Positions 44,618 through 54,637 of a stretch of 64,000 nucleotides of DNA are shown here, one piece after another (position 1 is the first letter of the stretch; each line of letters begins with the position of its first letter). The notes beneath the pieces are model-generated. The model ran no database searches. It worked only from the letters and a program-made list of their open reading frames with translations, and had not been told where the DNA came from. The position numbers and the translations under genes were made by a program. Origin of the DNA: Lachnobacterium bovis (GTDB taxonomy: Bacteria; Bacillota; Clostridia; Lachnospirales; Lachnospiraceae); contig NZ_FOGW01000005.1 in assembly GCF_900111325.1 (NCBI RefSeq), forward strand, positions 186,001-250,000, read 5' to 3'.

Positions 44618-45364
44618 TTACTCGCCTGTTGAATTATTTGTGCTCTCACCTGTCTGATTTTCATTGTTTGAAGTTTGATTAGTCTCATTTGTTTCTTCAA
44701 CTTTATTATTTTCTTGCTCGCCTTCAACATTTGTATTGAATTTATCTGCTAATTCTTTTAACTCTACTAATTTTTCAATTACAGACTTATCAACAAACGT
44801 TCTAGCATACATACTCATTGAATCATACATTTTATACACATCATTTATGGTATTTTTATATGATGGAGTAAGATTTTCCTTTGATGGGAGCGAAGCAACT
44901 TTCTGAGTTAATGCATCTGCTAAACATGTTGCCTCATAATATGTTGAATCAATTACTTCTTTCACCTTGTCTATTTCATAAAGCTTATTTTCAACAGATA
45001 CATATGCTTTTCCATCAATGTATTTAACGTAATCAACTACACCTTCTACAAGCTTGCCTAAATCTTCATCTTCCACATCAACAATCTTTCCTACTAAAGA
45101 ATTAGCCATGTTTGTTGTCGTTGTATCTTGCATTGATAGCATCGCCTCTAACTGTGAGAACGTAGCTAATTGAGCAACATATTCTGTATTACTTGTAGGC
45201 TCTAATGGGTCTTGATATTGCATTTCAGCACACAAAAGCTTCAAAAAAGCATCATAACCTAATTTATTTTGTGTTACTTCTTTTGACTTAGATGATGTAA
45301 TTTTGCTTTCAGGTCCATTTTTACTATTTACAACTACACCATTTTTAATCTCTGCTGTTGGCAT
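44618..45364 (-). CDS. flgD: Flagellar hook cap protein FlgD
   Basis: Hook-capping scaffold that lets FlgE assemble. The 248 residues contain the signature LGYDAFLKLLCAEMQYQDPL and AQLATFSQLEAMLSMQ (residues about 34-75), and later a Tudor-like part with GVVDYVKYIDGKAYVSVENK. The C-terminus ends in an Asn/Glu/Thr-rich disordered tail (about 220-248). It lies downstream of fliK, the length-control partner. Confidence 0.9.
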   Translation of the reverse strand: MPTAEIKNGVVVNSKNGPESKITSSKSKEVTQNKLGYDAFLKLLCAEMQYQDPLEPTSNTEYVAQLATFSQLEAMLSMQDTTTTNMANSLVGKIVDVEDEDLGKLVEGVVDYVKYIDGKAYVSVENKLYEIDKVKEVIDSTYYEATCLADALTQKVASLPSKENLTPSYKNTINDVYKMYDSMSMYARTFVDKSVIEKLVELKELADKFNTNVEGEQENNKVEETNETNQTSNNENQTGESTNNSTGE

Positions 45365-45425
45365 TCCATCACTCCTTATCCTTTTAGATAGTATTCAATT
45401 TTGAACTTAAAAAGTACTATAAAAT

Positions 45426-46952
45426 CTATGCTGTCAAATCAACTGAATTACCGTTATCTTTCATAATCTGTGCAACTAATTGTTCTTCCTCTGTCATAAT
45501 CCCTGCTAAAGAATCAAGACTATCTAGTTTTATATTTCTTCTAAGAACCTTTAGATTTCCTTGTAATATATTTGCATTTTCTTCATCTCGTTTATTATTT
45601 TGCTCTAAATTTTGTTCAAAATTATGTGACGCAACAGTAACATCAATTGCTTCTACTTTTACTCCAGAACTCTTTAAATTTTCTTCTAAAGCGACTATCT
45701 GATTAGCAAGAATATTCTTTATTGCTTCATTTTGAGCTGATATTTGTGCATGTACTGCACCATCTTTTGCTGTTACCTGAAGATATAGTTTACCTAGATT
45801 TTCTGGTTCAAGTTGCATTTCCATTGTTGTTGCATGCTCTTGTATAACAACTTTAATATTATTTGTTATTTTCTCAATCAAAACTAAAGTTTTATCACCT
45901 TGCATATACGAAACAACATTCATTTGAGGTGAATTTGATGCTTCAACTTTGTTTGGATTAAAATTAGCATTTACACCAACATTTTCATGTGGCCTATTTA
46001 AAATATTATTTTTTGTTTTTTCAAAAGTATTGTCTTTTTCTTTATCAGCTTTTTCATCTTCTGGCTCTATTACCTGATTCTTGTTTAAATTTTTATCTAA
46101 ATCTGAATCCTTGTAATTATCATCTTCTTTTATGACTTCAATATTTAGCCCATTTTCATCAATACTATTATTTAGCCCATTATCATTAACAACACTTTCT
46201 TTATTATTTCCCTTTTCATCTGTAATTTTGGTTCCTTCACTCGAAAGAGTAGAAACAGCTTTTCCCATAACATTTTCACTCTGTTTTAGAATTTCTTGAC
46301 TATCCTCTAGATTTTCCTGCGTAAATTCTTTTGGTATAATTTCAACTTCTTTTGCACTTTCATCTGATAATACTTCTGAAGCAATTTGATTAACTTCGTC
46401 TGATGTAATTCCAATTATCTCTTGCATCTGTTTTGAGATATCTTTTATTACACCTAAAATGTCTCTAAAATCTTGCCCTAACAATAAATTTGTAACATCT
46501 GCCTCATTTGAAATATTTGCAACAAAATCAGCTAAATTTTTAGGATCTAATAGATTTAATACATTAAAACCTAAATTTGAAAGTGCCTCATCAATTTCTT
46601 CATCAGATACATCAAACTGTTCTTTTACTATGTCTTTTAATATGCCCTCAATGTTATTTAAAATATCTTTTGTAGAATTTAATTTCATCTTGTCTTCTAG
46701 ACTATTAATCTTGCCCTCTTTTATTGTCGGCACACGTTTGTTATTAATTCCTAAGTTCTTTTCACTTTTGATAGATAATACATCATTTGCTACATCTTTC
46801 TTTTTACTAGAAAAGCTTTGGTGCATATACTTCTTAAATTGTTCAGATACACCAAAGCTTTTTTTTGTCTCACTTATATTTGCGGTAGATTGTGCTATAA
46901 TTGCATCTACGCCAAGCCCTTTTGATGCAGCTGTAACTTTTGCATCTGCCAA
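45426..46952 (-). CDS. fliK: Flagellar hook-length control protein FliK
   Basis: Molecular ruler exported during hook growth, 508 residues. The long N-terminal part is Asn/Glu/Lys-rich and variable, as usual. The C-terminal Flg_hook domain (about 365-455) shows MEMQLEPENLGKLYLQVTAK, GAVHAQISAQNEAIKNIL and LKSSGVKVEAIDVTV. It lies between the YlxF/MotE-like gene and flgD, the standard place. Confidence 0.88.
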   Translation of the reverse strand: MADAKVTAASKGLGVDAIIAQSTANISETKKSFGVSEQFKKYMHQSFSSKKKDVANDVLSIKSEKNLGINNKRVPTIKEGKINSLEDKMKLNSTKDILNNIEGILKDIVKEQFDVSDEEIDEALSNLGFNVLNLLDPKNLADFVANISNEADVTNLLLGQDFRDILGVIKDISKQMQEIIGITSDEVNQIASEVLSDESAKEVEIIPKEFTQENLEDSQEILKQSENVMGKAVSTLSSEGTKITDEKGNNKESVVNDNGLNNSIDENGLNIEVIKEDDNYKDSDLDKNLNKNQVIEPEDEKADKEKDNTFEKTKNNILNRPHENVGVNANFNPNKVEASNSPQMNVVSYMQGDKTLVLIEKITNNIKVVIQEHATTMEMQLEPENLGKLYLQVTAKDGAVHAQISAQNEAIKNILANQIVALEENLKSSGVKVEAIDVTVASHNFEQNLEQNNKRDEENANILQGNLKVLRRNIKLDSLDSLAGIMTEEEQLVAQIMKDNGNSVDLTA

Positions 46953-47005
46953 TAGGTCAGCCTCCCTTCTATCACAATACTACTCAACAGCGAGATAACT
47001 TCACA

Positions 47006-47848
47006 TTATTTAGATTTTGGTTCCATAATCTCCGTCAATGCTGCAGCGTTCTTTGAATTCATCTTTCCTAAGATATCTGCCCTAGATTGTGCATCCATAT
47101 TATTTAATATTTCTGCAACTAAATCATAGTCATTTGTCATTGTATCAAAAATTGCTGCGGCTTCTTTTGGTTTCATAGATGAGTATGTCTTTGCATACTC
47201 TTTAACCTTTTCACTAGCCTGAAGTTGTTCTACAACCTGCTTATACAAGTTCTCTGCATTCTCTGCGTCGATACTTTCGTAGTATTTTTTATATTCCTCT
47301 ATATCGGGCGCATTATCAGTATAAACAACCTCTTTATAAAAATTTTCCTTTTCTTTAGCAAATTGATCCTGTTGATCTTTATACTTTTTTAATTCATTTA
47401 TTTGTGATTGTAAATTTGCTATTGTTTCATCTTTTTTCTTTATTTGTTCCGCTTTTTCATCATCAGCTTTTTCTAATTCTCTGATTCTTTGAACAGCAGC
47501 GTCTAACGATTCAAATTGATGTGCTGTATCAACCTGAGTACCTTTATTAACCTGTTCTGGCAAAATTTTTTCTGCATAAGGTAAATCTTTGATAAGTGGC
47601 CTTAAAATCTGTGATCCAAAACCACCTACATCAGCCTTTATTAGTATTCCTATAATTCCTAACCAAATAGTAATAATTAGAATAGTAATAAAAAAGATTA
47701 AAATTTTACTCGAAAATTTTTCTTCGCCTTCTTCTTCATCACCCTCATTATTTTTTGCTTTTTTCTCTTCTTTCTTTTTTGCCTTTTCTTCTTTCTTTTT
47801 TTCTTTTTCAGTTAATTCTTCATTTTCCATTGCATCTGTATCTGCCAT
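47006..47848 (-). CDS. YlxF/MotE-like membrane protein (MgtE N-terminal-type domain)
   Basis: The 280 residues have a very Lys/Glu-rich cytoplasmic N-terminus (about 8-43), one membrane helix (about 49-70) and a coiled coil (about 105-160). A C-terminal helical MgtE_N-like domain follows (about 215-280: YSSMKPKEAAAIFDTMTNDY, then AEILNNMDAQSRADILGKM). This matches YlxF of Bacillus and MotE, which helps MotC/stator function in rhizobia. It lies between fliJ and fliK. The exact role in Firmicutes is not known. Confidence 0.8.
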   Translation of the reverse strand: MADTDAMENEELTEKEKKKEEKAKKKEEKKAKNNEGDEEEGEEKFSSKILIFFITILIITIWLGIIGILIKADVGGFGSQILRPLIKDLPYAEKILPEQVNKGTQVDTAHQFESLDAAVQRIRELEKADDEKAEQIKKKDETIANLQSQINELKKYKDQQDQFAKEKENFYKEVVYTDNAPDIEEYKKYYESIDAENAENLYKQVVEQLQASEKVKEYAKTYSSMKPKEAAAIFDTMTNDYDLVAEILNNMDAQSRADILGKMNSKNAAALTEIMEPKSK

Positions 47849-47870
47849 AAAAACCCCCTATCATACATCC

Positions 47871-48326
47871 TTAATTTTCATTGTTACTAGAATAAGTATA
47901 ACTTATAAGTCCATCTACTTCTTTTGCTTCTTCCTTCATTAACTCTCTCTTAAATTCTTCAAATGCTTTTTCTTTTAATACCTCATGTGTCTTTCTTTCT
48001 TTCATTTTTTCTTGTAAAGCAAAACGATACTCATCACGTATCTTTTTTGCTTTGTTAACTTCTATAATTTGATATTGAATCATTTTTTTTACAACATTTA
48101 TATTATTTCTATATTTCGATAATTTTTCTAAATCTAGTTTTCCATCTTCATGTAAATAATCTCTAAGAATTCGGTCGTATTCAGCCTTTTTTAAAAACAA
48201 TTCCTTAAGCTTGTTGTCTTCTTCGACATATTTACTATTAGCTTGTGCAAACGAAATTTTGGCCTGATTTTCAAGTTTTTGTTTAATATTCAAAATATTA
48301 TCCATAGAATAGACAAATTTTGCCAT
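47871..48326 (-). CDS. fliJ: Flagellar export chaperone/rod FliJ
   Basis: A coiled-coil protein of 151 residues (KFVYSMDNILNIKQKLENQA, then KEDN-type heptads to the end) that fits FliJ, the central stalk of the export ATPase. Sequence similarity of FliJ proteins is low, so the call leans on its coiled-coil form and on its place directly after fliI. Confidence 0.85.
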   Translation of the reverse strand: MAKFVYSMDNILNIKQKLENQAKISFAQANSKYVEEDNKLKELFLKKAEYDRILRDYLHEDGKLDLEKLSKYRNNINVVKKMIQYQIIEVNKAKKIRDEYRFALQEKMKERKTHEVLKEKAFEEFKRELMKEEAKEVDGLISYTYSSNNEN

Positions 48327-48360
48327 AGGCTATCACCAACCTTTTATCTTTCATAAATCC

Positions 48361-49818
48361 TTAAATTTCTTCTTGTATATTTGGCTCGTCAATAAAATCA
48401 GATGCTTCAGTAGCATCTATATCATCATCTACATTACTATCTACATTATCATCTACATTATCAATTGAAGCTGTATTCAAATTGTTATTTACCTCATACT
48501 CTTCGTCAAAAACACCTGCTAATAAATTTAATTCATTCTCAAACGAAAATTTTTCTGTTGTTTTTTGACAAAGGAACTCATTTACCTCTTTTATTTTTTT
48601 TATTGAATAATCTATATCCTTATTTGATCCTTCTTTGTATGCACCAATATTTATTAAATCTTCTGCCTCGTTATATGTGGCCATAACCGTTTTTAGCCTA
48701 CCAGCCAACTCTTTATGGCGTTCAGATGTTATAGCACCCATTACTCTTGAAATACTTTGTAAAATATCAATTGCAGGATAATGATTCTTGTGACTTAATC
48801 TTCTATTTAGCATAATATGACCATCTAAAATACTTCTCGCTGTATCCGTAATAGGTTCATTAAAATCATCACCATCAACTAAAACGGTATATAAGCCTGT
48901 TATCGAACCCTTATCCGATGTTCCAGCTCTTTCAAGAATTTTAGGCATTTCTGAATAAACTGAAGGTGGATATCCTCTTGTAACAGGAGGTTCACCAGAT
49001 GCTAATCCCATCTCACGTTGTGCCATAGAAAATCTTGTCAACGAATCCATCATCAACAACACATCTTTTCCCTGATCTCTAAAATACTCTGCTATCGCAG
49101 TTGCCGTCTTTGCTGCTTTATTTCTTATAAGTGCTGGCTTATCTGAGGTTGCGACTACAACAACAGAACGTTTCATACCCTCTTCACCTAAATCTCGTTC
49201 TATAAATTCTCTAACTTCACGTCCACGTTCTCCAATAAGTGCCACAACATTTACATCCGCTCTTGTATTACGAGCAAACATTCCTAATAATGTACTTTTT
49301 CCAACACCTGAACCTGCAAAAATCCCTATACGTTGTCCTTTCCCAACCGTTATTAAACCATCAACTGCTTTAACTCCTAATGGAAGAACATCATGTATAA
49401 TTGACCTTCTCATAGGATCTGGTGGAAGTGCGTCAACAGGATACTCCTTTAAATCATCATATTCAACAACATCATCTGTTGGCCTTCCTATTCCATCAAC
49501 AGTATGTCCTAATAAACTGTCTCCAACCTTTACCATAAGAGGCTTTCCTGTGTTTTTTACAACACACCCTACAGATATACCTTCTGTATTATCAAAAGGC
49601 ATCAAAATAAGTCGCATATCTCTAAATCCAACAACTTCTGCCATAACATACTCCGCATTATTGCCACTATCGTCTAAATATATACGACAAAGATCATTTA
49701 GTTTTGCCTCAGGTCCAACTGATTCAATTGTAAGTCCAACAACTTTTGCAACTTTCCCATAACAGTCATAATATTGTCTGTTTAAAAGCTGTAAATATTT
49801 TTTTGTTTCATTTAACAT
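48361..49818 (-). CDS. fliI: Flagellum-specific export ATPase FliI
   Basis: Hexameric ATPase that powers substrate unloading for export, 485 residues. Walker A is IGIFAGSGVGKSTLLGM and Walker B is DVLLMMDSLTRFSMAQRE. The usual GEPPVTRGYPPSVYSEMPK follows. Family members end about residue 440. Here an extra Asp/Asn/Val-rich acidic tail of about 40 residues follows (NVDDNVDSNVDDDIDATEAS), encoded by imperfect 12-bp repeats. Confidence 0.95.
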   Translation of the reverse strand: MLNETKKYLQLLNRQYYDCYGKVAKVVGLTIESVGPEAKLNDLCRIYLDDSGNNAEYVMAEVVGFRDMRLILMPFDNTEGISVGCVVKNTGKPLMVKVGDSLLGHTVDGIGRPTDDVVEYDDLKEYPVDALPPDPMRRSIIHDVLPLGVKAVDGLITVGKGQRIGIFAGSGVGKSTLLGMFARNTRADVNVVALIGERGREVREFIERDLGEEGMKRSVVVVATSDKPALIRNKAAKTATAIAEYFRDQGKDVLLMMDSLTRFSMAQREMGLASGEPPVTRGYPPSVYSEMPKILERAGTSDKGSITGLYTVLVDGDDFNEPITDTARSILDGHIMLNRRLSHKNHYPAIDILQSISRVMGAITSERHKELAGRLKTVMATYNEAEDLINIGAYKEGSNKDIDYSIKKIKEVNEFLCQKTTEKFSFENELNLLAGVFDEEYEVNNNLNTASIDNVDDNVDSNVDDDIDATEASDFIDEPNIQEEI

Positions 49819-49852
49819 GAATCAACCCCCAAGCCTCTTTTATTTACTTACT

Positions 49853-50641
49853 TTACGCTAAAGATTTTATGTCCTTAATCAAATTAGATAATTGTGTATC
49901 AATTCCACAATCAAATACTCCAGTGTTTGTTTCAATCAAGCATTGTGAATCATTTAAACTTGCATCATTAAGTATTTCAAGATTAACACCATTTCCTACT
50001 TTATCTTGAATTTCAGAAAGATGTTCTTCAAAATATGTTCTATATGCAGTTGATACCCTTATTCTAAATTCTTTATCTGGTTCGACATTTAAAATCGTAT
50101 TTTTTACCAAATAAAGAAGAATATCTTTCTTATCTGAAAATTGTATCCTAAATACTTTTTCAAAAATCTGAGCCACAACATCTACAATTTCCTTTTCCAT
50201 TCTTTCTTCTTTTTCCATGTATTTTTGTTCTAACTCATTATTTTTTGAAATATATTCTTCTTCTAGTTCTTCTCTTCTTTTTTCAATTTCTTCTTTTAAC
50301 TCTTTAGCTCCATCTTCATAACCTAGTCTCTTGTTTTCTTGATATATACTTATAGACTCTTCTTTTGCCTTTGCTATTATGATTTTTGATTCGTTCTTAG
50401 CATTTTTTACTAAATCTGCAGCTAATTCTTTTGCATCCGAAATAATTGAATCTTTTTCTTCTTTGAGTCGTTCTCTTTGTTCTTTTGAAGAAGAGCTACC
50501 ACTACTAGCGGTAGCCCTTTCATTCTCTCCAGAAGATACCATTAAATCTCCATATTTTTCTTTTAAATTCTTATCAGAATCTATGACTTTTATGTCACTA
50601 GGTTGATTGACGATAAAACCATATTTTACAATATTAGACAA
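49853..50641 (-). CDS. fliH: Flagellar export regulator FliH
   Basis: Stalk protein that binds FliI and links it to the C ring, 262 residues. A long charged coiled coil (about 55-160, with Glu/Lys and repeated small residues) precedes the FliH/V-ATPase E-like domain (VVAQIFEKVFRIQFSDKKDI, about 165-262). Its start overlaps the fliG end by 8 nt, implying coupled translation. Confidence 0.88.
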   Translation of the reverse strand: MSNIVKYGFIVNQPSDIKVIDSDKNLKEKYGDLMVSSGENERATASSGSSSSKEQRERLKEEKDSIISDAKELAADLVKNAKNESKIIIAKAKEESISIYQENKRLGYEDGAKELKEEIEKRREELEEEYISKNNELEQKYMEKEERMEKEIVDVVAQIFEKVFRIQFSDKKDILLYLVKNTILNVEPDKEFRIRVSTAYRTYFEEHLSEIQDKVGNGVNLEILNDASLNDSQCLIETNTGVFDCGIDTQLSNLIKDIKSLA

Positions 50642-51638
50642 CTATATCGTCTCCTCCTCCTCTTGAAATAACAATTTCTCCAGCATCCTCTAGCTTTCTT
50701 ATAATATTTACTATCTTCTGCTGTGCTTCTTCAACATCCTTCATACGTACAGGACCCATAAATTCAATATCTTCTTTAATCATAGATGCAAGACGTTTAG
50801 ATAAGTTCTTGAAAATAACATTCTGGACTTCTTCGTTTGAACTCTTAAGTGCAAGTTCAAGATCAGCATTTTCAACATCACGAAGTACTCTTTGAATTGC
50901 ACGATCATCAAGCAACAAGATATCTTCGAATACGAACATTTTCTTTCTGATTTCGTCTGCTAATTCTGGTTCTTCGATTTCTAATGTTTCCATAATATGC
51001 TTCTCTGTAGCACGATCTACTGTGTTCAAGATATTTACTGTAGCATCTACACCACCAACAATTGTGTAATCTTGATTTACCAAAGAAGCTAGTTTCTTTT
51101 CTAGCACTTTTTCAACTTCCTTAATTACATCTGGAGATGTTCTATCCATCAAAGCAATACGTCTCGCTACATCTGCTTGTTTCTCAGGTGGCAATGCGCC
51201 TAAAACCAGTGCAGCCTGAGATGGCGTCAAATAAGATAAAATCATCGCAATTGTTTGTGGATGCTCGTCCTGTATAAAGTTTAATAACTGACTTGGATCC
51301 GTCTTCCTAACAAATTCAAATGGGCGAACTTGCAATGAAGCGGTAAGCTTAGAAATAACATCCTGAGCTTTATCATCTCCAAGTGCTTTTTCAAGGAGTT
51401 CTTTAGCGTAACCAATACCACCTTCTGCAATATATTGCTGTGCCAAACATACTTGATAAAATTCGTTTAATACGCTTTCTTTTGTATCAGCTGCGACACT
51501 CCTTGTATTTGCTATTTCTAGAGTTAATTCCTCTATTTCCTCTTCTTTTAAATGTTGGAAAATGGCTGCTGATTTTTCTGGACCTAATGCAATTAACAAA
51601 ATAGCAGCTTTTTGTACTCCTGTTAATGATTCATCCAT
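50634..51638 (-). CDS. fliG: Flagellar motor switch protein FliG
   Basis: Torque-generating rotor protein, 334 residues. The N-terminal part (LTGVQKAAILLIALGPEKSA) binds FliF and the middle EHPQTIAMILSYL motif binds FliM. The C-terminal stator-facing helix has alternating charged residues around FEDILLLDDRAIQRVLRDV. It overlaps fliH and lies 6 bp after fliF. Confidence 0.95.
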   Translation of the reverse strand: MDESLTGVQKAAILLIALGPEKSAAIFQHLKEEEIEELTLEIANTRSVAADTKESVLNEFYQVCLAQQYIAEGGIGYAKELLEKALGDDKAQDVISKLTASLQVRPFEFVRKTDPSQLLNFIQDEHPQTIAMILSYLTPSQAALVLGALPPEKQADVARRIALMDRTSPDVIKEVEKVLEKKLASLVNQDYTIVGGVDATVNILNTVDRATEKHIMETLEIEEPELADEIRKKMFVFEDILLLDDRAIQRVLRDVENADLELALKSSNEEVQNVIFKNLSKRLASMIKEDIEFMGPVRMKDVEEAQQKIVNIIRKLEDAGEIVISRGGGDDIVV

Positions 51639-51644
51639 AATATT

Positions 51645-53252
51645 CTACTCCCAGTCCTCATTCAACCAATTACGTAGCAACAATGCTACAGCCTCAGGGT
51701 TATTATCTACAAACTCTTCAATAAGTACTCTTGTTTCTGATTTTTCTTGATATCCAATATTTTCAAGATTTTCTTTCTCTGCCTCTTCAGTTTGTTGTAA
51801 CAAATTCTCAACAGATACTTCAGGTTCAACTTCTTCTGCTTCTTTTGCTTTTCTAGTGCTTCTAAATACAACGTAGCCTAATAATGCGAAAATTAATACC
51901 GCTAAAACAATCTGTAAAATATCAGTGACACTAATACTTGAATCATCATAAACAAATTCAGGTTGTTGTAAAACTTGAATTTCGATATTTGCTTCTTCTA
52001 AACCAGTCGCTTTTGCAATTAAAGTTTTCATATTGTTGCTTACTTTAACTGTCTTAGGTTTCGAATTTTTTGAAACAAATTCATCAAATGATTGTCCTTT
52101 CAATTCTCCAGATGATTTCATTTTTTTCTCATCATACACAATATACTGCGTTGCTTTGATAGATGCAGTAGACTCTGAATACTGTATAGAACCACCTGAG
52201 TTCTTTTTGGTTACTATTTGTTCATTATTTTGATAATTTGTTGTTTTATCACTTATCGTTGATGATGTGACATTACCATCTTGTGTTTGATATGTTGTAT
52301 CATCATTCGATCCTGTTCCCGGCTCTGCTGCTGGTCCTCCTGTTGACTCAGAACTATATTCACTTACCGAACCTACCATACCATTTGTCTGACCTTCAGG
52401 TGCGGAGAACGAATGTGTAACTGATTCTGTATTATCAAAATCAACTTTTAACCCCAATGAAACTTCAACATTAGAATATGTTTTTGATTTAACCAGTAAA
52501 TCTTTTATATCCTTTTTGATTTTTGCTTCTTGCTTCTGTTGATACGATAATTTAGAACTAGCTGCCCCAACTTGATTTTCTGAATCTGTTCCAGCATACA
52601 AAACGTTAGCCTTCGTATCAATAATCATGACATTAGAAGTATCCTCATTTCCTAACTCAGTTGCTACAAATTGAGCTATTCCATATGCCTGATCTTCATC
52701 AAGATCCTTCGATAAATCTAAAACTATCGATGCATAGCCTTGTTCTTTTTTAGAACTTATAGTTCCATCATCACTAGGTAATTTTAAATCAACCTTTGCA
52801 TCTTTTACATGTTTAATAGTTTTTAAATGTTCAGCAAACTTTTTTTCCAAATATAATTGGTATTTTTTTTGCTTATCAGCTTCTGTTGTAGAAAAATTTC
52901 CACTAGTTACATTTTCAATGCTATATCCATCTGATGGAATTTCATTCTTTCCCAACAAAATTGTAGCATCAGCTTCATCTTCCTTAACAACTTTAAAGGT
53001 TAAACCATCCTCTGATACTTTATATTTTATTCCTCCATCTTTATCAAATAATTCTTTAACCTCGCTAGCTTTTTTTGTATCCTCGCAAGTTACTATCGTT
53101 ACATACGATGGCCTTGATACCACAACTCCTAATATTACCAAAGCAAGGACTATAACCGCTATTATGCTGATAAGAAGAGCTTTTTGTTTGGTTTCAAACT
53201 TCTTCCACCATTCAAGAAACCGGTCTATTATTTTTTTTACTTGTTCTGGCAT
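51645..53252 (-). CDS. fliF: Flagellar MS-ring protein FliF
   Basis: Forms the membrane MS ring, 535 residues with two membrane helices (about 23-46 and 446-465). The ring-building motifs between them include GYSIENVTSGNFSTTEADKQ and YQLYLEKKFAEHLKTIKHVK. The C-terminus (EAVALLLRNWLNEDWE) is the FliG-binding tail. It lies 16 bp after fliE. Confidence 0.95.
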   Translation of the reverse strand: MPEQVKKIIDRFLEWWKKFETKQKALLISIIAVIVLALVILGVVVSRPSYVTIVTCEDTKKASEVKELFDKDGGIKYKVSEDGLTFKVVKEDEADATILLGKNEIPSDGYSIENVTSGNFSTTEADKQKKYQLYLEKKFAEHLKTIKHVKDAKVDLKLPSDDGTISSKKEQGYASIVLDLSKDLDEDQAYGIAQFVATELGNEDTSNVMIIDTKANVLYAGTDSENQVGAASSKLSYQQKQEAKIKKDIKDLLVKSKTYSNVEVSLGLKVDFDNTESVTHSFSAPEGQTNGMVGSVSEYSSESTGGPAAEPGTGSNDDTTYQTQDGNVTSSTISDKTTNYQNNEQIVTKKNSGGSIQYSESTASIKATQYIVYDEKKMKSSGELKGQSFDEFVSKNSKPKTVKVSNNMKTLIAKATGLEEANIEIQVLQQPEFVYDDSSISVTDILQIVLAVLIFALLGYVVFRSTRKAKEAEEVEPEVSVENLLQQTEEAEKENLENIGYQEKSETRVLIEEFVDNNPEAVALLLRNWLNEDWE

Positions 53253-53268
53253 TTACATTACCCCTTTA

Positions 53269-53577
53269 TTAAATTTGCATTTGCATGATATGATTATATG
53301 CTTCTAAAATTTTATCCCTTACTTCTACTGTATATTGTAATGCTACAGCTGCCTTTGTTTCTGCAACCATCAAATCGTGTGTATTTTCGGCTTTTCCAAG
53401 AGCAAATCTAATTTCTTCAGATTCTGCTCTATTCTGCAAAAGATTAACTTCATTAACATGTTCTAGTGCAGAATCCAATACAGACTGAAATGATTGCGTA
53501 CCTAATAAGTTATTTTCCTTAGCATACTGAATAATATAATCTGATGTCACACCAGTTATTGCTCCAATATTCATCAT
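53269..53577 (-). CDS. fliE: Flagellar MS-ring/rod junction protein FliE
   Basis: The 102 residues show the FliE pattern: FQSVLDSALEHVNEVNLLQN, then ALGKAENTHDLMVAETKAAV and LQYTVEVRDKILEAYNHIMQ. It joins the MS ring to the rod. It lies between flgC and fliF. Confidence 0.94.
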   Translation of the reverse strand: MMNIGAITGVTSDYIIQYAKENNLLGTQSFQSVLDSALEHVNEVNLLQNRAESEEIRFALGKAENTHDLMVAETKAAVALQYTVEVRDKILEAYNHIMQMQI

Positions 53578-53654
53578 TTTTCTTACCCTTTCTATTTATT
53601 ATTTATTTAATCCTTAAAAATTTTATTATTAATCTAATCCACAAAAATTCTCTT

Positions 53655-54098
53655 CTAACGTCCTCCAACTTGTAATCCCGCCTGAGCCATTGATTTTGAA
53701 GCCTGAAATGCAGTCACATTGGCCTCGTAAGCGCGAGTTGCATCAATAAGATTTGTCATCTCTGTTACCGTATTAACATTAGGATAATAAACATAACCAT
53801 TTTCATCTGCATCAGGATGAGAAGGATCATATTTAAGCACCAAATCTGTTGTACGATCTTCTTGAACGGATGTAACTTTTACACCATTACCTATTAGTTT
53901 ATTCCTTGATGTTGAATAGTATTCGCTAAAAGGTGTAACTGATTTTTCCTGGAATGTTACAATCTTTCTTCTATACGGTACATTTTTTTCATTTCGAGTA
54001 GTATTTATATTAGCTATATTTTCTGCTATGACATCAGTTCTAAATCTTTGGGCTGTCATACCAGAAGCACTAATATTAAATGACTGAAATAACCCCAT
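53655..54098 (-). CDS. flgC: Flagellar basal-body rod protein FlgC
   Basis: Proximal rod protein, 147 residues, with the shared rod N-terminus FNISASGMTAQRFRTDVIAE (NIANINTT follows) and C-terminus YPNVNTVTEMTNLIDATRAY. It lies between flgB and fliE. Confidence 0.95.
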   Translation of the reverse strand: MGLFQSFNISASGMTAQRFRTDVIAENIANINTTRNEKNVPYRRKIVTFQEKSVTPFSEYYSTSRNKLIGNGVKVTSVQEDRTTDLVLKYDPSHPDADENGYVYYPNVNTVTEMTNLIDATRAYEANVTAFQASKSMAQAGLQVGGR

Positions 54099-54152
54099 AC
54101 AATACCTCCTTTAAATAGTTTCGGATTTTTTTATATATTCTTAACCAAAATT

Positions 54153-54548
54153 TTATGATTTACCCATCGCATATCGCAATCTATTAAACTCAGAACTCAT
54201 ACTCTGAGTTAATGTTTGATATTTAATCTGTTCAGATGCTAATTCAACGTTTTCTGTATCAATGTCTACGTTATTACCATCTAATCTATACGAAAACTGT
54301 GAACGATCTGTATAAACTACTGGATTTAATTTATATAATCTTGTGTTTTTTATCTTACTATCTAATGATGTATATTTAAAATTTCCTATCTCTCTTTTCA
54401 AAACACTCTCGAAATCTAAATCTTTTCTCTTGAAACCCGGAGTACTTACATTCGCTAAATTATTAGAAATAATATCTTTACGTCTGTAACTTGCATCTGC
54501 TGCTTTTGACAAAACATTTATATAATTAAATGATGTTGAATCAAACAC
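54153..54548 (-). CDS. flgB: Flagellar basal-body rod protein FlgB
   Basis: Proximal rod protein, 131 residues: SFNYINVLSKAADASYRRKD, then IISNNLANVSTPGFKRKDLD, and a C-terminal QIKYQTLTQSMSSEFNRLR. It is the first gene of the flagellar locus, with AAGGAGGG upstream of the start, 92 nt after the codY terminator hairpin and next to a sigma-28-like promoter. Confidence 0.95.
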   Translation of the reverse strand: MFDSTSFNYINVLSKAADASYRRKDIISNNLANVSTPGFKRKDLDFESVLKREIGNFKYTSLDSKIKNTRLYKLNPVVYTDRSQFSYRLDGNNVDIDTENVELASEQIKYQTLTQSMSSEFNRLRYAMGKS

Positions 54549-54585
54549 TCACAATCCCTCCTTTTTTCACTCTACTATAGATACT

Positions 54586-54612
54586 CTATCGGTAAAAAAT
54601 ATATAAATAATA
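54586..54612 (-). promoter_or_regulatory. Candidate sigma-28-type promoter of the flagellar locus
   Basis: On the minus strand TATTATTT (54612-54605), an 11-nt spacer and ACCGATAG (54593-54586) resemble the sigma-28 consensus TAAAGTTT-N11-GCCGATAA (5/8 and 6/8). The -10-like element is the better half. It lies 38 bp upstream of flgB. A sigma-A promoter in the same AT-rich stretch cannot be excluded. Confidence 0.4.
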
Positions 54613-54637
54613 ATATATATTTTTTTATGCTTTTAAT

